Positions 1 through 8,377 are shown, counted from the stretch's first letter. The stretch is 28,254 nucleotides of DNA from a bacterium (GCA_021788495.1 JAJYKQ010000008.1:1-28254); one strand, 5' to 3'. Notes: a model not told the origin generated them from the sequence alone. A program made the numbers and translations.

Positions 1-40
1 ATCTAACAGGCGAATTGATTAAAGTAAGAAAGTTCAACAT
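1..40 (-). CDS. 5' end of an unidentified gene, cut by the window edge
   Basis: An ATG on the minus strand (bases 38-40) is preceded seven bases upstream by a clear Shine-Dalgarno sequence (AAAGGAG on the minus strand, within 46-55). The frame stays open to the window edge and gives the residues MLNFLTLINSPVR. This is too short to identify. The strong ribosome binding site is the main reason to believe it is a real gene start. It points the same way as the genes to its right but lies about 690 bases beyond the last recognisable one, so it probably has its own promoter in the AT-rich spacer. Confidence 0.5.
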   Translation of the reverse strand, partial: MLNFLTLINSPVR

Positions 41-87
41 AATGGCGCTCCTTTTAAATTTTTAATATTTTATATTTAATATTTTTA

Positions 88-122
88 TATGTACTATATG
101 TACTATATGTACTATATGTATA
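88..122. repeat. short tandem repeat, 9-bp unit
   Basis: The unit gtactatat occurs three times in tandem (91-99, 100-108, 109-117) and runs into a partial fourth copy (gtat). It lies in a very AT-rich spacer just upstream of the gene start at 40 and contains TATA-like hexamers in both directions. It could be slipped-strand repeat or part of a promoter/operator region; nothing decides between these. Confidence 0.7.
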
Positions 123-223
123 ATGTCATATTATATATAATTGTCAAACACCGAATTAAAATAATGAAGCTACGGGTTGTTTTTGTTTTTTTAACTATTT
201 TAACTATGTTATAAATTTAATAA

Positions 224-463
224 ATTTATAAATTTATAAATGTTATTAATGTTATAAGCAATTTTTGTGCCATACTGCAAAAAAGAGCGAAAAAAATAAA
301 AAAAGCATTAAGAGGATTTAAAAACGGAAAGAAAAATATTGCCGCAGGTTCGGGCATTATAAGGATAAACTATAAGGCTATACCCGTAAAAGGCCTATCA
401 GGGGGATTATTAAGGGCAGTGGCAGGTTTAAACTTTAAGGCTAATAAGGTTTTGACGGATTGA
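224..463 (+). other. 79-codon open frame without a normal start codon; possible gene relic
   Basis: The frame is open from just after a stop at 221-223 to a TGA at 461-463. It contains no ATG, GTG or TTG. The first part (about 224-300) is low-complexity AT-rich sequence. The second part (about 300-460) reads like real protein, with glycine-rich segments such as AAGSGIIRINYKAIPVKG and LSGGLLRAVAGLNFKANK. No family was recognised. The absence of a start codon, the isolation from other genes and the neighbouring panB fragment make a decayed gene a reasonable guess. Chance openness in AT-poor-in-stops sequence is the alternative. Confidence 0.2.
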
Positions 464-727
464 CGGGAAAAGGTATGGAAAAATAAAATGAAATAAAATT
501 TAAGTTAAGGATGTTTAAGATTTAACGGATGGAAATGTTTCTGCCGACTAAATACGCCAACTAAGTTGGCAAAATGAGAACTTTGTTGGCTGAATGCCGA
601 ACGATTTGCGGCTTAGCCGGCGAAAAAACCGCCGCAAGGAATATAATGCAAAATAAAAAGACGCCGGCATCTCTTATATATTAGCGTTAAAGCGCCGACC
701 ATTAAAGAACGTGAATCCGCAAATTTT
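464..727. other. intergenic spacer with two small hairpins
   Basis: No gene is supported here. Two short perfect hairpins are present: GCCAAC-TAA-GTTGGC at 556-570 and CGGC-TTA-GCCG at 609-619. Neither is followed by a T-run on either strand, so they are not convincing intrinsic terminators. The GTTGGC word recurs near 586. The spacer lies downstream of the panB fragment and would be where transcription of the leu-asd genes ends. Confidence 0.35.
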
Positions 728-916
728 TTAACGAACTTTTGGGTTAAAAACTAATACCTGTCCGTCGGTAAATCTGCCTGCGCCTATTTCTATAGTCGGA
801 ATATTTATTTGATTTTTTACGCTTATTGCGGCTTCTTCGGGCATTGCTTCCAAAACTATCATGAATGAGCTTGCGGAATAAATAAATCTGACACCTTTTT
901 CTATATTCACTATCAA
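728..916 (-). pseudogene. panB: fragment of ketopantoate hydroxymethyltransferase (panB remnant)
   Basis: The frame yields about 62 residues (from a TTG at 914-916). Residues from about SSFMIVLEAMPEEAA through IPTIEIGAGRFTDGQVLVF match the segment near the C-terminus of PanB, whose typical form is AGAFxIVLExxPxELA...IPTIGIGAGxxxDGQVLV. PanB makes ketopantoate from 2-ketoisovalerate, the ilv-pathway intermediate made by neighbouring genes. A full enzyme is about 260-280 residues. Here everything before AGAF is missing, and the protein stops after VFNPKVR instead of continuing with the usual HDLLG-type stretch. The upstream edge of the homology falls next to a half copy of the dispersed palindrome at 873-902, which supplies the codons before it (KGVRFIYSA). 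The frame stays open upstream into asd but shows no PanB similarity there. It is almost certainly non-functional. Confidence 0.75.
873..902. repeat. half copy of family-1 dispersed palindrome
   Basis: The run gcggaataaataaatctg followed by acacctttttc closely matches the right arm of the full elements at 5113-5140 and 15825-15856 (gcggaaaataaaatc, then tgacaccttttt). No left arm is found nearby. It abuts the panB fragment, which suggests that insertion of, or recombination at, this element produced the truncation. Confidence 0.7.
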
Positions 917-960
917 ATATTCAAGAGGTTTTTTGCCGTTACATTGAAGGATTAAAGGTA

Positions 961-2004
961 TTAAAGATACTTTTTGATTAAAATTTCCGCTATCTGCACG
1001 GCATTAAGAGCCGCCCCTTTCCTAACGTTATCGGCTACTACCCAAAGGTTAAGTCCGTTAGGAACGGAAGAGTCCTTTCTTATCCTGCCGACATATACGT
1101 CGTCGTTTCCTGCGACGTTAGTCTGGTAAGGATAACGCTCTTCAGGATTTTCGCTTAATACGTCGTCTATAATTTTAACTCCTTTAGTTTCCGAAAGCAT
1201 TTTCTTTATATCTTTAATATCGAAACTTTTTTCCGTTTCTATATTAACGGATTCGCCGTGCGAGAAGAAAACAGGAACTCTCACCGTAGTGGCGGACACG
1301 CCTATATTATCGTCGTGCATTATTTTCCTGGTTTCGTTTACCATTTTAATCTCTTCTTTGGTATATCCGTCGTCGGCAAAAACGTCGATTTGCGGAATGC
1401 AGTTAAAAGCTATCTGCACAGGAAATTTTTCAGGAAATATATCGCCTTGAGCATTTATAATGCCGGTCGTCTGGTAAAAAAGTTCGTCCATAGCTTTTTT
1501 GCCGGCTCCCGAAGTGGACTGATACGTCGATACTACTATTCTTTTTATTTTATATTTGTCGTGAATCGGCTTAAGCGGAACGAGCATCTGAATGGTCGAA
1601 CAGTTAGGATTTGCAATTATATTTTTTTTGGAATAATATTTTATATCGTCGGGGTTAACTTCCGGTACGACCAAAGGAACGTCTTTATCCATCCTGAAAT
1701 AAGACGTATTGTCTATAACTACCGCTCCTTCTTTTGCGGCGACAGGCGAAAACTTAGCGCTTATCTGCCCTCCTGGGCTCGACAATACTATGTCTATGTT
1801 CTTTTTTTTAAAAGAATCCTCCTTTAACGCATCGACCATATATTCGTCGCCTTTAAAATCTATAGTTTCTCCGATAGAATTTTCCGATGCAAAAAGATAA
1901 AGTTCTCCTACCGGAAAATTTCTCTGCTCAAGTATCTCCAAAAACTCCCTGCCGACAAGACCGGTCGCTCCGGTAATAGCAATATTATATTTTTCTTTTT
2001 TCAT
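961..2004 (-). CDS. asd: aspartate-semialdehyde dehydrogenase
   Basis: Reduces aspartyl-4-phosphate to aspartate-4-semialdehyde with NADPH in the cytoplasm, the branch point to lysine/diaminopimelate, threonine, methionine and isoleucine. The 347 residues are the usual length. Visible features are the N-terminal nucleotide loop GATGLVG (12-18), the catalytic cysteine in NPNCSTIQM (Cys135), the substrate-loop region YQSTSGAGKKA (161-171) and the conserved histidine in FSHGES (His249). The ATG is preceded by GGAAAG. A family-1 palindrome ends 18 bases upstream of the start codon, so the messenger has little leader between element and gene. It is the last intact gene of the leu run, 128 bases after leuB. 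Expression is probably by read-through from leuB or from a promoter near the palindrome. Confidence 0.96.
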   Translation of the reverse strand: MKKEKYNIAITGATGLVGREFLEILEQRNFPVGELYLFASENSIGETIDFKGDEYMVDALKEDSFKKKNIDIVLSSPGGQISAKFSPVAAKEGAVVIDNTSYFRMDKDVPLVVPEVNPDDIKYYSKKNIIANPNCSTIQMLVPLKPIHDKYKIKRIVVSTYQSTSGAGKKAMDELFYQTTGIINAQGDIFPEKFPVQIAFNCIPQIDVFADDGYTKEEIKMVNETRKIMHDDNIGVSATTVRVPVFFSHGESVNIETEKSFDIKDIKKMLSETKGVKIIDDVLSENPEERYPYQTNVAGNDDVYVGRIRKDSSVPNGLNLWVVADNVRKGAALNAVQIAEILIKKYL

Positions 2005-2022
2005 ATTGTGCTTTCCAATTTT

Positions 2023-2110
2023 GTAAAAGGCGTCAGATTAATTTTCCGCTGTCAACTGTCATATTAATTCACTTTTTCATAAGCGTAAAATAAAATATGA
2101 CGCCTTTTAC
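2023..2110. repeat. family-1 dispersed palindrome between leuB and asd
   Basis: The left arm (2023-2049) contains AAAAGGCGTCAGATT then ATTTTCCGC. The right arm (2083-2110) is its imperfect inverse, GCGTAAAATAAAAT then ATGACGCCTTTTAC. A loop of about 33 bases separates them. The same arms recur at 5051-5140 and 15761-15857, while the loops differ. On the minus strand the hairpin ends in CCTTTT, so a leaky terminator or messenger-stabilising role for leuB-asd is possible. REP/BIME-type or MITE-type element. Confidence 0.85.
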
Positions 2111-2132
2111 TTATGTTATTTTATCAAAATTT

Positions 2133-3212
2133 TTATTTTTTTAATTCCTCGATTACGGCAAGACCAATTTCTTTGGTTCCGACGAGTTTAGTCCCTGAAA
2201 CTTTTGAATAAATATCGGCAGTCCTGTATCCGTTCTTAATTACTTTTTCTACGGCTTTGTCTATTTTGTCGGCAAGCTCGTCCATATCGAAACTGTATTT
2301 CAACATCATTGCAACCGATAATATTGCGGCTAAAGGATTTGCTTTATTCTGCCCTGCAATGTCGGGCGCGCTTCCGTGAATAGGCTCATACATGCCTTTT
2401 TTGCCGTTAAGGCTTGCGGAAGGCAGCATGCCTATAGAACCGGCCACCATAGAAGATTCGTCGCTCAAAATATCTCCGAACATATTGGTAGTTACGATAA
2501 CGTCGAAATTTTTCGGCTGCCTGATTAACTGCATAGAACAGTTATCGACGTACATATTGGTCAGTTCTATGTCGGGATAACCTTTGGCTGTTTCCGCGAC
2601 GACGTTGCGCCATAACTCGGTGCATTCCAATACGTTAGCCTTGTCCACAGACAACACTTTTTTTCTTCTTTTTTTCGCAATTTCAAAAGCTATTTTTGCT
2701 ATCCTTTCTATTTCTTTAGTAGTATAAACAAGGGTATTGACGCCTTTTTTCTGTCCGTCTTCCAAGTCGGAAACGCCTCTTGGCTGACCGAAATATATAC
2801 CGCCCGTAAGCTCCCTTACTATCATCATGTCCGTCCCCTGAACGACATCTTTCTTTAAAGGAGAAGCATCTATAAGTTCGTCGTAAATTTTAGAAGGTCT
2901 TAAATTTGCGTATAACCCAAGTTCGTATCTTAAAGATAAAAGTGCTTTTTCAGGTCTTAATTCTATTGGCAGCGATTCCCATTTATAACCGCCTACGGCT
3001 CCAAAAATTACTGCATCGGCTTCTTTTGCTATCTTAAGGGTTTCTTCCGTCAAAGGCTTTCCATATTCGTCATACGATGCGCCGCCGACGAGTCCTTTTT
3101 CTATTTCATATCTGACGGAGTGATTATCGAACAAAAATTTTAATACGTTAACAGCTTCTTCGGCAACTTCGGTTCCTATTCCGTCGCCCGGGAAAAGAGC
3201 TAATTTTATCAT
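2133..3212 (-). CDS. leuB: 3-isopropylmalate dehydrogenase
   Basis: Catalyses NAD-dependent oxidative decarboxylation of 3-isopropylmalate to 2-ketoisocaproate, the third committed step of leucine synthesis. The 359 residues match the family. It begins [18 protein letters not shown] and has the substrate-binding arginine region ([22 protein letters not shown]), the [11 protein letters not shown] loop, the metal-binding [10 protein letters not shown] segment and the adenine-binding [13 protein letters not shown] signature. The ATG lies only two bases after the leuD stop, and its AAGGAGG ribosome binding site is inside the end of leuD, so the two genes are translationally coupled. It follows leuA-leuC-leuD in pathway order and precedes asd. 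Confidence 0.97.
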   Translation of the reverse strand: MIKLALFPGDGIGTEVAEEAVNVLKFLFDNHSVRYEIEKGLVGGASYDEYGKPLTEETLKIAKEADAVIFGAVGGYKWESLPIELRPEKALLSLRYELGLYANLRPSKIYDELIDASPLKKDVVQGTDMMIVRELTGGIYFGQPRGVSDLEDGQKKGVNTLVYTTKEIERIAKIAFEIAKKRRKKVLSVDKANVLECTELWRNVVAETAKGYPDIELTNMYVDNCSMQLIRQPKNFDVIVTTNMFGDILSDESSMVAGSIGMLPSASLNGKKGMYEPIHGSAPDIAGQNKANPLAAILSVAMMLKYSFDMDELADKIDKAVEKVIKNGYRTADIYSKVSGTKLVGTKEIGLAVIEELKK

Positions 3213-3214
3213 AA

Positions 3215-3712
3215 CTATTTTTTGCCCTCCTTAATTTTTTTTTTGGCATACGCTATTAAGCCGCCCGCATTGACTAATTCAGACATAAATTTAGGAATAG
3301 GTTTGGCGTTTATAACCGTATTTTTAGTTTGATTTTTAATTTCTCCCGTATCGGTATTTACTTCAAGCACGTCGCCGTTTTCTATGCCGTCGGTATCGGC
3401 TGAAAGAATAAACAGCCCTATATTAAAAGAATTCCTGTAAAATATCCTGGCAAAACTTTTGGCTATTACTATGGGAACACCGCTCGATTTAATGGCTATC
3501 GGAGCATGCTCCCTTGAAGAACCGCATCCGAAATTATTTCCCGCAACTATAAAATCGCCTTTTGCTACTTTGGAAGAAAACGATTCGTCTGCGTCTTCCA
3601 TACAGTGTTTTTTTAAATTTTCTTCGCTTGAATCGTTTAAATATCTTGCGGGTATTATAGCGTCGGTATCTATGTTGTCGCCGAATTTAAATACTTTTCC
3701 TTTGAATATCAT
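3215..3712 (-). CDS. leuD: 3-isopropylmalate dehydratase, small subunit
   Basis: Swivel-domain subunit of isopropylmalate isomerase; with LeuC it converts 2-isopropylmalate to 3-isopropylmalate. At 165 residues it is the short form that pairs with about 420-residue LeuC proteins. Landmarks are [17 protein letters not shown] near the N-terminus and the [14 protein letters not shown] substrate loop (about 58-71), followed by [22 protein letters not shown]. The ATG has an AAAGGAG ribosome binding site seven to eight bases upstream. It lies 41 bases after leuC and two bases before leuB, so it is clearly one transcript with both. Confidence 0.96.
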   Translation of the reverse strand: MIFKGKVFKFGDNIDTDAIIPARYLNDSSEENLKKHCMEDADESFSSKVAKGDFIVAGNNFGCGSSREHAPIAIKSSGVPIVIAKSFARIFYRNSFNIGLFILSADTDGIENGDVLEVNTDTGEIKNQTKNTVINAKPIPKFMSELVNAGGLIAYAKKKIKEGKK

Positions 3713-3753
3713 AAATAATGCTCCTTTATAAATATTAAAAACTTTTTAATTTT

Positions 3754-5031
3754 TTAAGATACTACTTCGTCGGGACCCGCAATCTTGCCTAGTATGGCGG
3801 AAGCCGCACAAACCGCCGGATTTGCAAGATATACTTCGCTGGTAACGTCGCCCATTCTTCCTTTAAAATTTCTGTTGGTGGAAGATATGGCTCTTTCGCC
3901 GTCCGCAAGTATTCCCATATACCCCCCTAGACATGGTCCGCAAGTAGGCGCGCTGACTACTCCTCCCGCATCCATAAATATATCTATAAGTCCTTCTTTT
4001 TCGGCCATTCTGTATATATCGGGGGTAGCCGGAATTACTATAAGCCTTGTGTATTTGGCTATCTTTTTGCCTTTTAATATATCTGCGGCAATTCTTAAAT
4101 CTTCTATTCTGCCGTTCGTGCAGGAACCGATAACGGACTGGTCTATCGTTATGTTTTTTGCCGATGCTTCGTTAATATCTACGCTGTTTTCAGGAAGATG
4201 CGGAAAAGCAACCTGAGGGTTTATGATTTCTGTATTATAATTTAATACTTTTGAATATTCCGCGCCTTCGTCGCTTTTATAGAATATGTAGTCTCTTTTT
4301 GCCCTGCTCTTGACGTAACTTTCGGTAATTTCGTCCGGCTCGAATATTCCGCTTTTTGCTCCCGCTTCTATCGCCATATTGGATATCGTAAGCCTGTCCG
4401 CCATGCCCAGATGCTTAAACGTGCTTCCTGTAAATTCCAGCGCCATATAGTTTGCGCCTTCCACTCCTATCTGCCCTATAAGATAAAGAATTAAATCTTT
4501 GCCGGACACCCATTTTTTAGGTTTGCCTTCAAAAATAACTTTTATAGATTCGGGGATTTTAAGCCATAACTCTCCGAATGCCATAGCGTAGGCTAAATCG
4601 GTAGAACCTACTCCAGTGGCAAACGCTCCAAGCGCTCCGTAGGTGCATGTATGAGAATCGGCTCCCACCACTAAGTCTCCGGGAAGAACTATGCCTTTTT
4701 CGGGAAGAAGAGCATGTTCGACGCCCGCTTCTCCGCACTCGAAATAGTTTTCTATATCGAATTTTTTGGCGAACTCCCTCATCATTTTCGCCTGCTTTGC
4801 GCTCAATATATCTTTGTTGGGAACAAAATGGTCGGGAACAAGCGCTATTTTCTTTCTGTCGAACACCGTATCTACGCCTATAGCAGTAAATTCTTTTATT
4901 GCTATAGGAGCCGTTATATCGTTTCCCAATGCTAAATCCACTCTTGCGTTGACTATATCTCCCGAAGACACTTCCTGCAAATCGGTATGATTTAAAATTA
5001 TTTTTTCTGTAATGGTTAACGGTTTTGCCAT
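3754..5031 (-). CDS. leuC: 3-isopropylmalate dehydratase, large subunit
   Basis: Aconitase-family [4Fe-4S] subunit of isopropylmalate isomerase. From the start chosen here the protein is 425 residues ([12 protein letters not shown]...), the short LeuC type. Cluster ligands are Cys304 ([12 protein letters not shown]) and Cys364/Cys367 ([10 protein letters not shown]). [15 protein letters not shown] (122-136) is another aconitase hallmark. The frame extends 16 codons further upstream, but those codons run into the palindrome at 5051-5140, and an AAGGAG ribosome binding site sits correctly in front of the internal ATG, so 5031 is preferred. It is 41 bases before leuD. The 180-base gap to leuA holds repeat elements that could uncouple leuA from leuCDB expression. 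Confidence 0.95.
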   Translation of the reverse strand: MAKPLTITEKIILNHTDLQEVSSGDIVNARVDLALGNDITAPIAIKEFTAIGVDTVFDRKKIALVPDHFVPNKDILSAKQAKMMREFAKKFDIENYFECGEAGVEHALLPEKGIVLPGDLVVGADSHTCTYGALGAFATGVGSTDLAYAMAFGELWLKIPESIKVIFEGKPKKWVSGKDLILYLIGQIGVEGANYMALEFTGSTFKHLGMADRLTISNMAIEAGAKSGIFEPDEITESYVKSRAKRDYIFYKSDEGAEYSKVLNYNTEIINPQVAFPHLPENSVDINEASAKNITIDQSVIGSCTNGRIEDLRIAADILKGKKIAKYTRLIVIPATPDIYRMAEKEGLIDIFMDAGGVVSAPTCGPCLGGYMGILADGERAISSTNRNFKGRMGDVTSEVYLANPAVCAASAILGKIAGPDEVVS

Positions 5032-5037
5032 TTTGTT

Positions 5038-5043
5038 CTCCTT
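5038..5043 (-). promoter_or_regulatory. ribosome binding site fixing the leuC start
   Basis: AAGGAG on the minus strand stands six bases before the ATG at 5029-5031. It favours this start over the upstream in-frame one at 5079, which lies inside the palindrome. Confidence 0.75.
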
Positions 5044-5050
5044 GTTATAC

Positions 5051-5140
5051 GGAAAAGGCGTCAGATTTATTTTCCGCAATAAACTTTAATATATTAATTA
5101 TCTTTATCGAATGCGGAAAATAAAATCCGACACCTTTTCC
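5051..5140. repeat. family-1 dispersed palindrome between leuA and leuC
   Basis: The left arm 5051-5077 starts GGAAAAGGCGTCAG and ends TTTTCCGC. The right arm 5113-5140 starts GCGGAAAATAAAATC and ends CACCTTTTCC. The loop is about 35 AT-rich bases. Its left edge is 19 bases from the leuC start codon, almost the same spacing as the copy upstream of asd. A half copy of the second palindrome family follows at about 5151. Confidence 0.88.
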
Positions 5141-5150
5141 GACAAATTCA

Positions 5151-5166
5151 TTCAATTCTGCCCCTG
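5151..5166. repeat. half copy of family-2 palindrome
   Basis: TTCAATTCTGCCCCTG resembles one arm of the element at 18359-18384 (minus-strand reading TTCAATTCTGTCCCCG). It directly follows the family-1 element in the leuA-leuC spacer. The match is short, so this is a tentative call. Confidence 0.4.
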
Positions 5167-5211
5167 TCACAAATTAGACTATTTTGCATTATTGCTTATT
5201 GCCTTAAAAAT

Positions 5212-6771
5212 TCAAGCATTGACTTCTATTTCGCAGGTTGTTTTATTTGCGGCGTTTTTATTATGAACGTAAAGCTTATTCAAAGCGTTAACGTAAGCCT
5301 TGGCGCTTGCCGTAACTATGTCGGTATGCGCGCTCCTTCCGGTAATGCTTGCTCCGTTATGTTCTATAGTAATGGAAACATTCCCTTGTGCTTCCGTCGT
5401 CCCCCTGATAGATTTAACTTCATAGCCTATTACTTTAGCCTTAGAATTTACGATTTTCTCTATGGCGTTAACCGCCGCATCTACCGGACCGTTTCCGCAG
5501 GAAGAATCATGCTTTAAATCTCCGTCGACCTTAAGTTTTACCATTGCAAGCGGCGAAACCGCATCTCCGCAGACGACGTTTACGTATTTTAATTCGTATT
5601 TCTCTAAATGATGCGATTTAGAAACAAGGGAATCTATATCTTCATCGTAAATATCTTTCTTTTTGTCCGCAAGGTTTTTGAATTTTACGAAAGCTTTTTC
5701 TATCTCTTCGTCGTTTAATAAATAACCGAGAGAATTAAGCTTTTCTTTAAACGCATGTTTTCCAGAATGCTTGCCTAGAACGAGTTCGTCCGGCTGCCTT
5801 CCGACGCGTTCCGGAGTCATAATTTCATACGTAGTTTTTTCTTTCAGGACTCCGTCCTGATGAATACCGGCTTCGTGGGCGAAAGCATTTTTACCGACGA
5901 TAGCTTTATTAGGCTGAACCGATATACCGGTAATATGGGTCAATAACTGGGAAGACCTGTATAATTCTTGAGTATTTACCGAAGTTACCGCATTATATAC
6001 ATCCTTTCTTACTTCAAGCGCCATAACTATTTCTTCCAGAGCGGCATTTCCTGCCCTCTCGCCGATACCGTTTATAGTGCATTCGACCTGATTAGCTCCT
6101 GCAAGAATCGCCGACAAGGAATTTGCCGTGCCGAGACCCAAATCGTTATGGCAGTGGACGCTTAAAACGATATTTTCTATTCCTTCGACCCTTTCCCTGA
6201 TACTTTTTATAAAATTAAAAAATTCGAAAGGCGTCGCATATCCTACCGTATCAGGAATATTAACGGTGGTCGCGCCTGCTTCTATAACTCCTTTAATTAC
6301 TTTGCACAAAAAATCCAAATCGGACCTGGAAGCGTCTTCCGCCGAAAATTCTATATTTTCTATTAATGATTTTGCATATTTAACCATACTGACGGCGCGC
6401 TCGTATAATTCTTCGCGAGTCATCTTCAGCTTATATTTAAGGTGTACGTCCGAAGTAGCTATAAAAGTGTGTATAACGGGCTTTTCAGCAAGTTTTACCG
6501 CAGAATACGCCCTGTATATATCTTTTTCGTTTGCCCTTGCAAGACCTGCTATTTCTATGCCTTTTATCTCTTGAGCTATAGCGCTGACGGCTTCGAAGTC
6601 GCCTTCCGAAGCAATAGGAAAACCGGCTTCTATGACGTCCACGCCGAGTCTAGCCAGCTGCCTCGCCAAATTTAGCTTTTCGTCTATATTCATGCTGGCG
6701 CCAGGGGACTGTTCGCCGTCCCTAAGCGTCGTATCGAATATTTTTATCTTTTTAAAAGCGTCGCCGCTCAT
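5212..6771 (-). CDS. leuA: 2-isopropylmalate synthase
   Basis: Condenses acetyl-CoA with 2-ketoisovalerate, the first committed and normally leucine-inhibited step. The protein is 519 residues. The TIM-barrel catalytic domain starts with IFDTTLRDGEQSPGASMN (11-28) and carries the metal-binding HCHNDLGLGTAN (206-217). The GKHSGKHAFKEKL linker lies near residue 334. The C-terminal allosteric LeuA domain is intact through VSITIEHNGASITGRSAHTD, so feedback control is likely retained. The start has a strong AGGAGG ribosome binding site and follows pssA by 21 bases, placing leuA at the end of the ilvC-psd-pssA-leuA run. It is the bridge between the ilv and leu halves of the cluster. Confidence 0.97.
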   Translation of the reverse strand: MSGDAFKKIKIFDTTLRDGEQSPGASMNIDEKLNLARQLARLGVDVIEAGFPIASEGDFEAVSAIAQEIKGIEIAGLARANEKDIYRAYSAVKLAEKPVIHTFIATSDVHLKYKLKMTREELYERAVSMVKYAKSLIENIEFSAEDASRSDLDFLCKVIKGVIEAGATTVNIPDTVGYATPFEFFNFIKSIRERVEGIENIVLSVHCHNDLGLGTANSLSAILAGANQVECTINGIGERAGNAALEEIVMALEVRKDVYNAVTSVNTQELYRSSQLLTHITGISVQPNKAIVGKNAFAHEAGIHQDGVLKEKTTYEIMTPERVGRQPDELVLGKHSGKHAFKEKLNSLGYLLNDEEIEKAFVKFKNLADKKKDIYDEDIDSLVSKSHHLEKYELKYVNVVCGDAVSPLAMVKLKVDGDLKHDSSCGNGPVDAAVNAIEKIVNSKAKVIGYEVKSIRGTTEAQGNVSITIEHNGASITGRSAHTDIVTASAKAYVNALNKLYVHNKNAANKTTCEIEVNA

Positions 6772-6792
6772 TAAAAATCCTCCTGCAAAAAC

Positions 6793-7599
6793 CTATTTAA
6801 TTTCTTTATTAATCTTTTTTATCTTAACATTAACAAAATAAAAATACAATAGAGGAGAAATAAACGAATATAATACGAAAATAGTAAAAATAGATTCGAC
6901 CGGCTTTATTATAATAATTATCAAAACAAATAATATGAGTATCAAAAACTCGAAAGCCCTGCGTTTAAAAACAGAAAAATCTTTCATGGCAAAGTATCCT
7001 ATGTTGCTTATCATCAGCAGTCCGACTATCACCGTTAAAACAAGCATAATTTTGGTAATAAGCATAGTGCGTATCGAAAATTTCGTTATAAAAAAAAGCG
7101 TAGAAACTATGGTTCCTGCAGCCGCCGGAGACGGAAGCCCCGTAAACTTTTTATATTCGACCGAATTTACCTGGACGTTAAATCTCGCCAGCCTTAACGT
7201 CGCCCCGAGAAGATATACGAACACTACCGCCCAGCCTATTCTTCCAATATCCATAAAAAACCATTTAAAAAGGAGAACTGACGGTGCAGCTCCGAAAGCT
7301 ATTAAATCCGATAAGGAATCGTATTCTATTCCGAATTTTGAACTTGTATTTGTAAGCCTTGCCACCTTGCCGTCTATTCCGTCGAAAAATATAGACGCTA
7401 TTATAAGCCAGCCGGCTATCCAATATCTGCCGTCTATGGAATTGATTATAGAATAAAATCCGGATAGAAGCGAAAGACTGGTTATAAGGTTAGGCAGGAG
7501 AAAAACGCCTTTCGTCATGCTGTTTTTGTATAACTCGTTGTTATTTAAGGCGGTTTTTATCGGGGAATAATTCTTTTTTTGTTTATTCGACGCTATCAT
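6793..7599 (-). CDS. pssA: CDP-diacylglycerol-serine O-phosphatidyltransferase
   Basis: Membrane enzyme making phosphatidylserine from CDP-diacylglycerol and serine. The CDP-alcohol phosphatidyltransferase signature DGx2ARx8Gx3Dx3D is complete at residues 73-98 (DGIDGKVAR, then G and IEYDSLSD). Several hydrophobic helices follow, including a strongly aliphatic C-terminal half. At 268 residues it is the multi-pass type, unlike the peripheral PssA of E. coli. The ATG overlaps the end of psd by 17 bases, so the two lipid genes are translationally coupled and probably made in matched amounts. The lipid pair sits between ilvC and leuA with no metabolic link to amino-acid synthesis, an arrangement I recall from Geobacter-type genomes. 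Confidence 0.94.
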   Translation of the reverse strand: MIASNKQKKNYSPIKTALNNNELYKNSMTKGVFLLPNLITSLSLLSGFYSIINSIDGRYWIAGWLIIASIFFDGIDGKVARLTNTSSKFGIEYDSLSDLIAFGAAPSVLLFKWFFMDIGRIGWAVVFVYLLGATLRLARFNVQVNSVEYKKFTGLPSPAAAGTIVSTLFFITKFSIRTMLITKIMLVLTVIVGLLMISNIGYFAMKDFSVFKRRAFEFLILILFVLIIIIIKPVESIFTIFVLYSFISPLLYFYFVNVKIKKINKEIK

Positions 7600-8254
7600 T
7601 TATTTTTCCAAGTATGGTTTTGCCTGAAAAAACTTTACCGCCTATTTCGACGCAAGGAGTAAAACTTACAGGCAGATATATATCTAATCTGGAACCGAAT
7701 TTAATCAAGCCGAATCTTTCGCCGGACTTTACGGCATCTCCTTCTTTAACTCTGCACACTATTCGTCTTGCTATAAGTCCCGCTATCTGAACGAAAGCTA
7801 TTTTTTTATTTAAAATTATCGCGTTAAACTCGTTTTCTGAAGATGCCTTATCTAAATTTGCGGAAAAAAATTTGCCTTTATTGTAAATTATTTTTTCCAC
7901 TATTCCACCGAACGGAATCCTGTTGACGTGCACGTTAAACAAAGACATAAAAATGCTTATCTTAAAAACTTCTTCTTTTAAAAACCTTTCGTCGAACACT
8001 CTCTGCAAAAATATTATTTTACCGTCGGCAGGAGAAACGATTTCGTCTTCTTTTAAAACGGAATCGGGCTCTCGCTCCGGATCCCTGAAAAAATATATGC
8101 AGAAAAAAAAGAAAAGGACCGAAAGCGTAAACAGCGAAAAAAATATATATTTTACTATTGTGAATTTAACATAAAAATACAAAACTAAAAAAACTATCGA
8201 AAAAACAAAACCTCCGATTATAAACTGAACTCCTTCGTTAGCTATATATTTCAT
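7583..8254 (-). CDS. psd: phosphatidylserine decarboxylase, short type
   Basis: Converts phosphatidylserine to phosphatidylethanolamine, using a pyruvoyl group generated by self-cleavage. At 223 residues it is the short form. Two N-terminal membrane helices (about 10-30 and 34-54) precede the catalytic part. Visible motifs are FFRDPER (55-61), SPADGK (74-79), MSLFNVHVNR (103-112) and the cleavage site Gly187-Ser188 in KFGSRLD. The C-terminal chain after Ser188 would form the alpha subunit. No strong ribosome binding site precedes the ATG. The 170-base spacer to ilvC contains hairpins of the palindrome type, so expression from ilvC could be modulated there. It overlaps pssA, which makes its substrate. 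Confidence 0.94.
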   Translation of the reverse strand: MKYIANEGVQFIIGGFVFSIVFLVLYFYVKFTIVKYIFFSLFTLSVLFFFFCIYFFRDPEREPDSVLKEDEIVSPADGKIIFLQRVFDERFLKEEVFKISIFMSLFNVHVNRIPFGGIVEKIIYNKGKFFSANLDKASSENEFNAIILNKKIAFVQIAGLIARRIVCRVKEGDAVKSGERFGLIKFGSRLDIYLPVSFTPCVEIGGKVFSGKTILGKINDSVE

Positions 8255-8328
8255 AGTTTATCGTAGATACGCAAATGTTTAGCAGCATCAGCTCCCGCCT
8301 TTTACAACCAGATCCCCTCCTTTATACT

Positions 8329-8377
8329 GCAGTGACGGAATTTAATTCTGCACTGCCACAATTTGTGCGGTGTGGCG
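8329..8377. repeat. paired hairpins in the ilvC-psd spacer, related to family 2
   Basis: The first hairpin spans 8329-8356: GCAGTG pairs with CACTGC around a GGAATTTAATTC core like that of the 18359-18426 element. The second spans 8356-8377: GCCACA pairs with TGTGGC. They fill the middle of the 8255-8424 spacer. No T-run follows on the minus strand, so they are not typical terminators. A purine-rich AAAGGAGGGGAT lies just downstream on the minus strand but has no usable start codon behind it. Confidence 0.5.

Noticed and set aside
88..122. CRISPR-like array
   Set aside because: The repeat unit is 9 bp in direct tandem with no spacers.
1258..1827. 189-codon plus-strand open frame
   Set aside because: It lies wholly antisense to asd, whose motifs are intact. 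The residues are low-quality and there is no ribosome binding site. Shadow frame.
5032..5079. Longer leuC start at 5079
   Set aside because: The 16 extra codons run into the palindromic repeat and lack conservation; AAGGAG fits the ATG at 5031.
6935..7456. 173-codon plus-strand open frame
   Set aside because: Antisense to pssA, which has a complete catalytic signature. Shadow of an AT-rich, aliphatic gene.
8238..8288. 16-codon minus-strand mini-frame overlapping the psd start, with GGGAG upstream
   Set aside because: It could be a leader that couples to psd, but the spacing is short and no leucine, isoleucine or serine codon bias points to attenuation. Too small to support.
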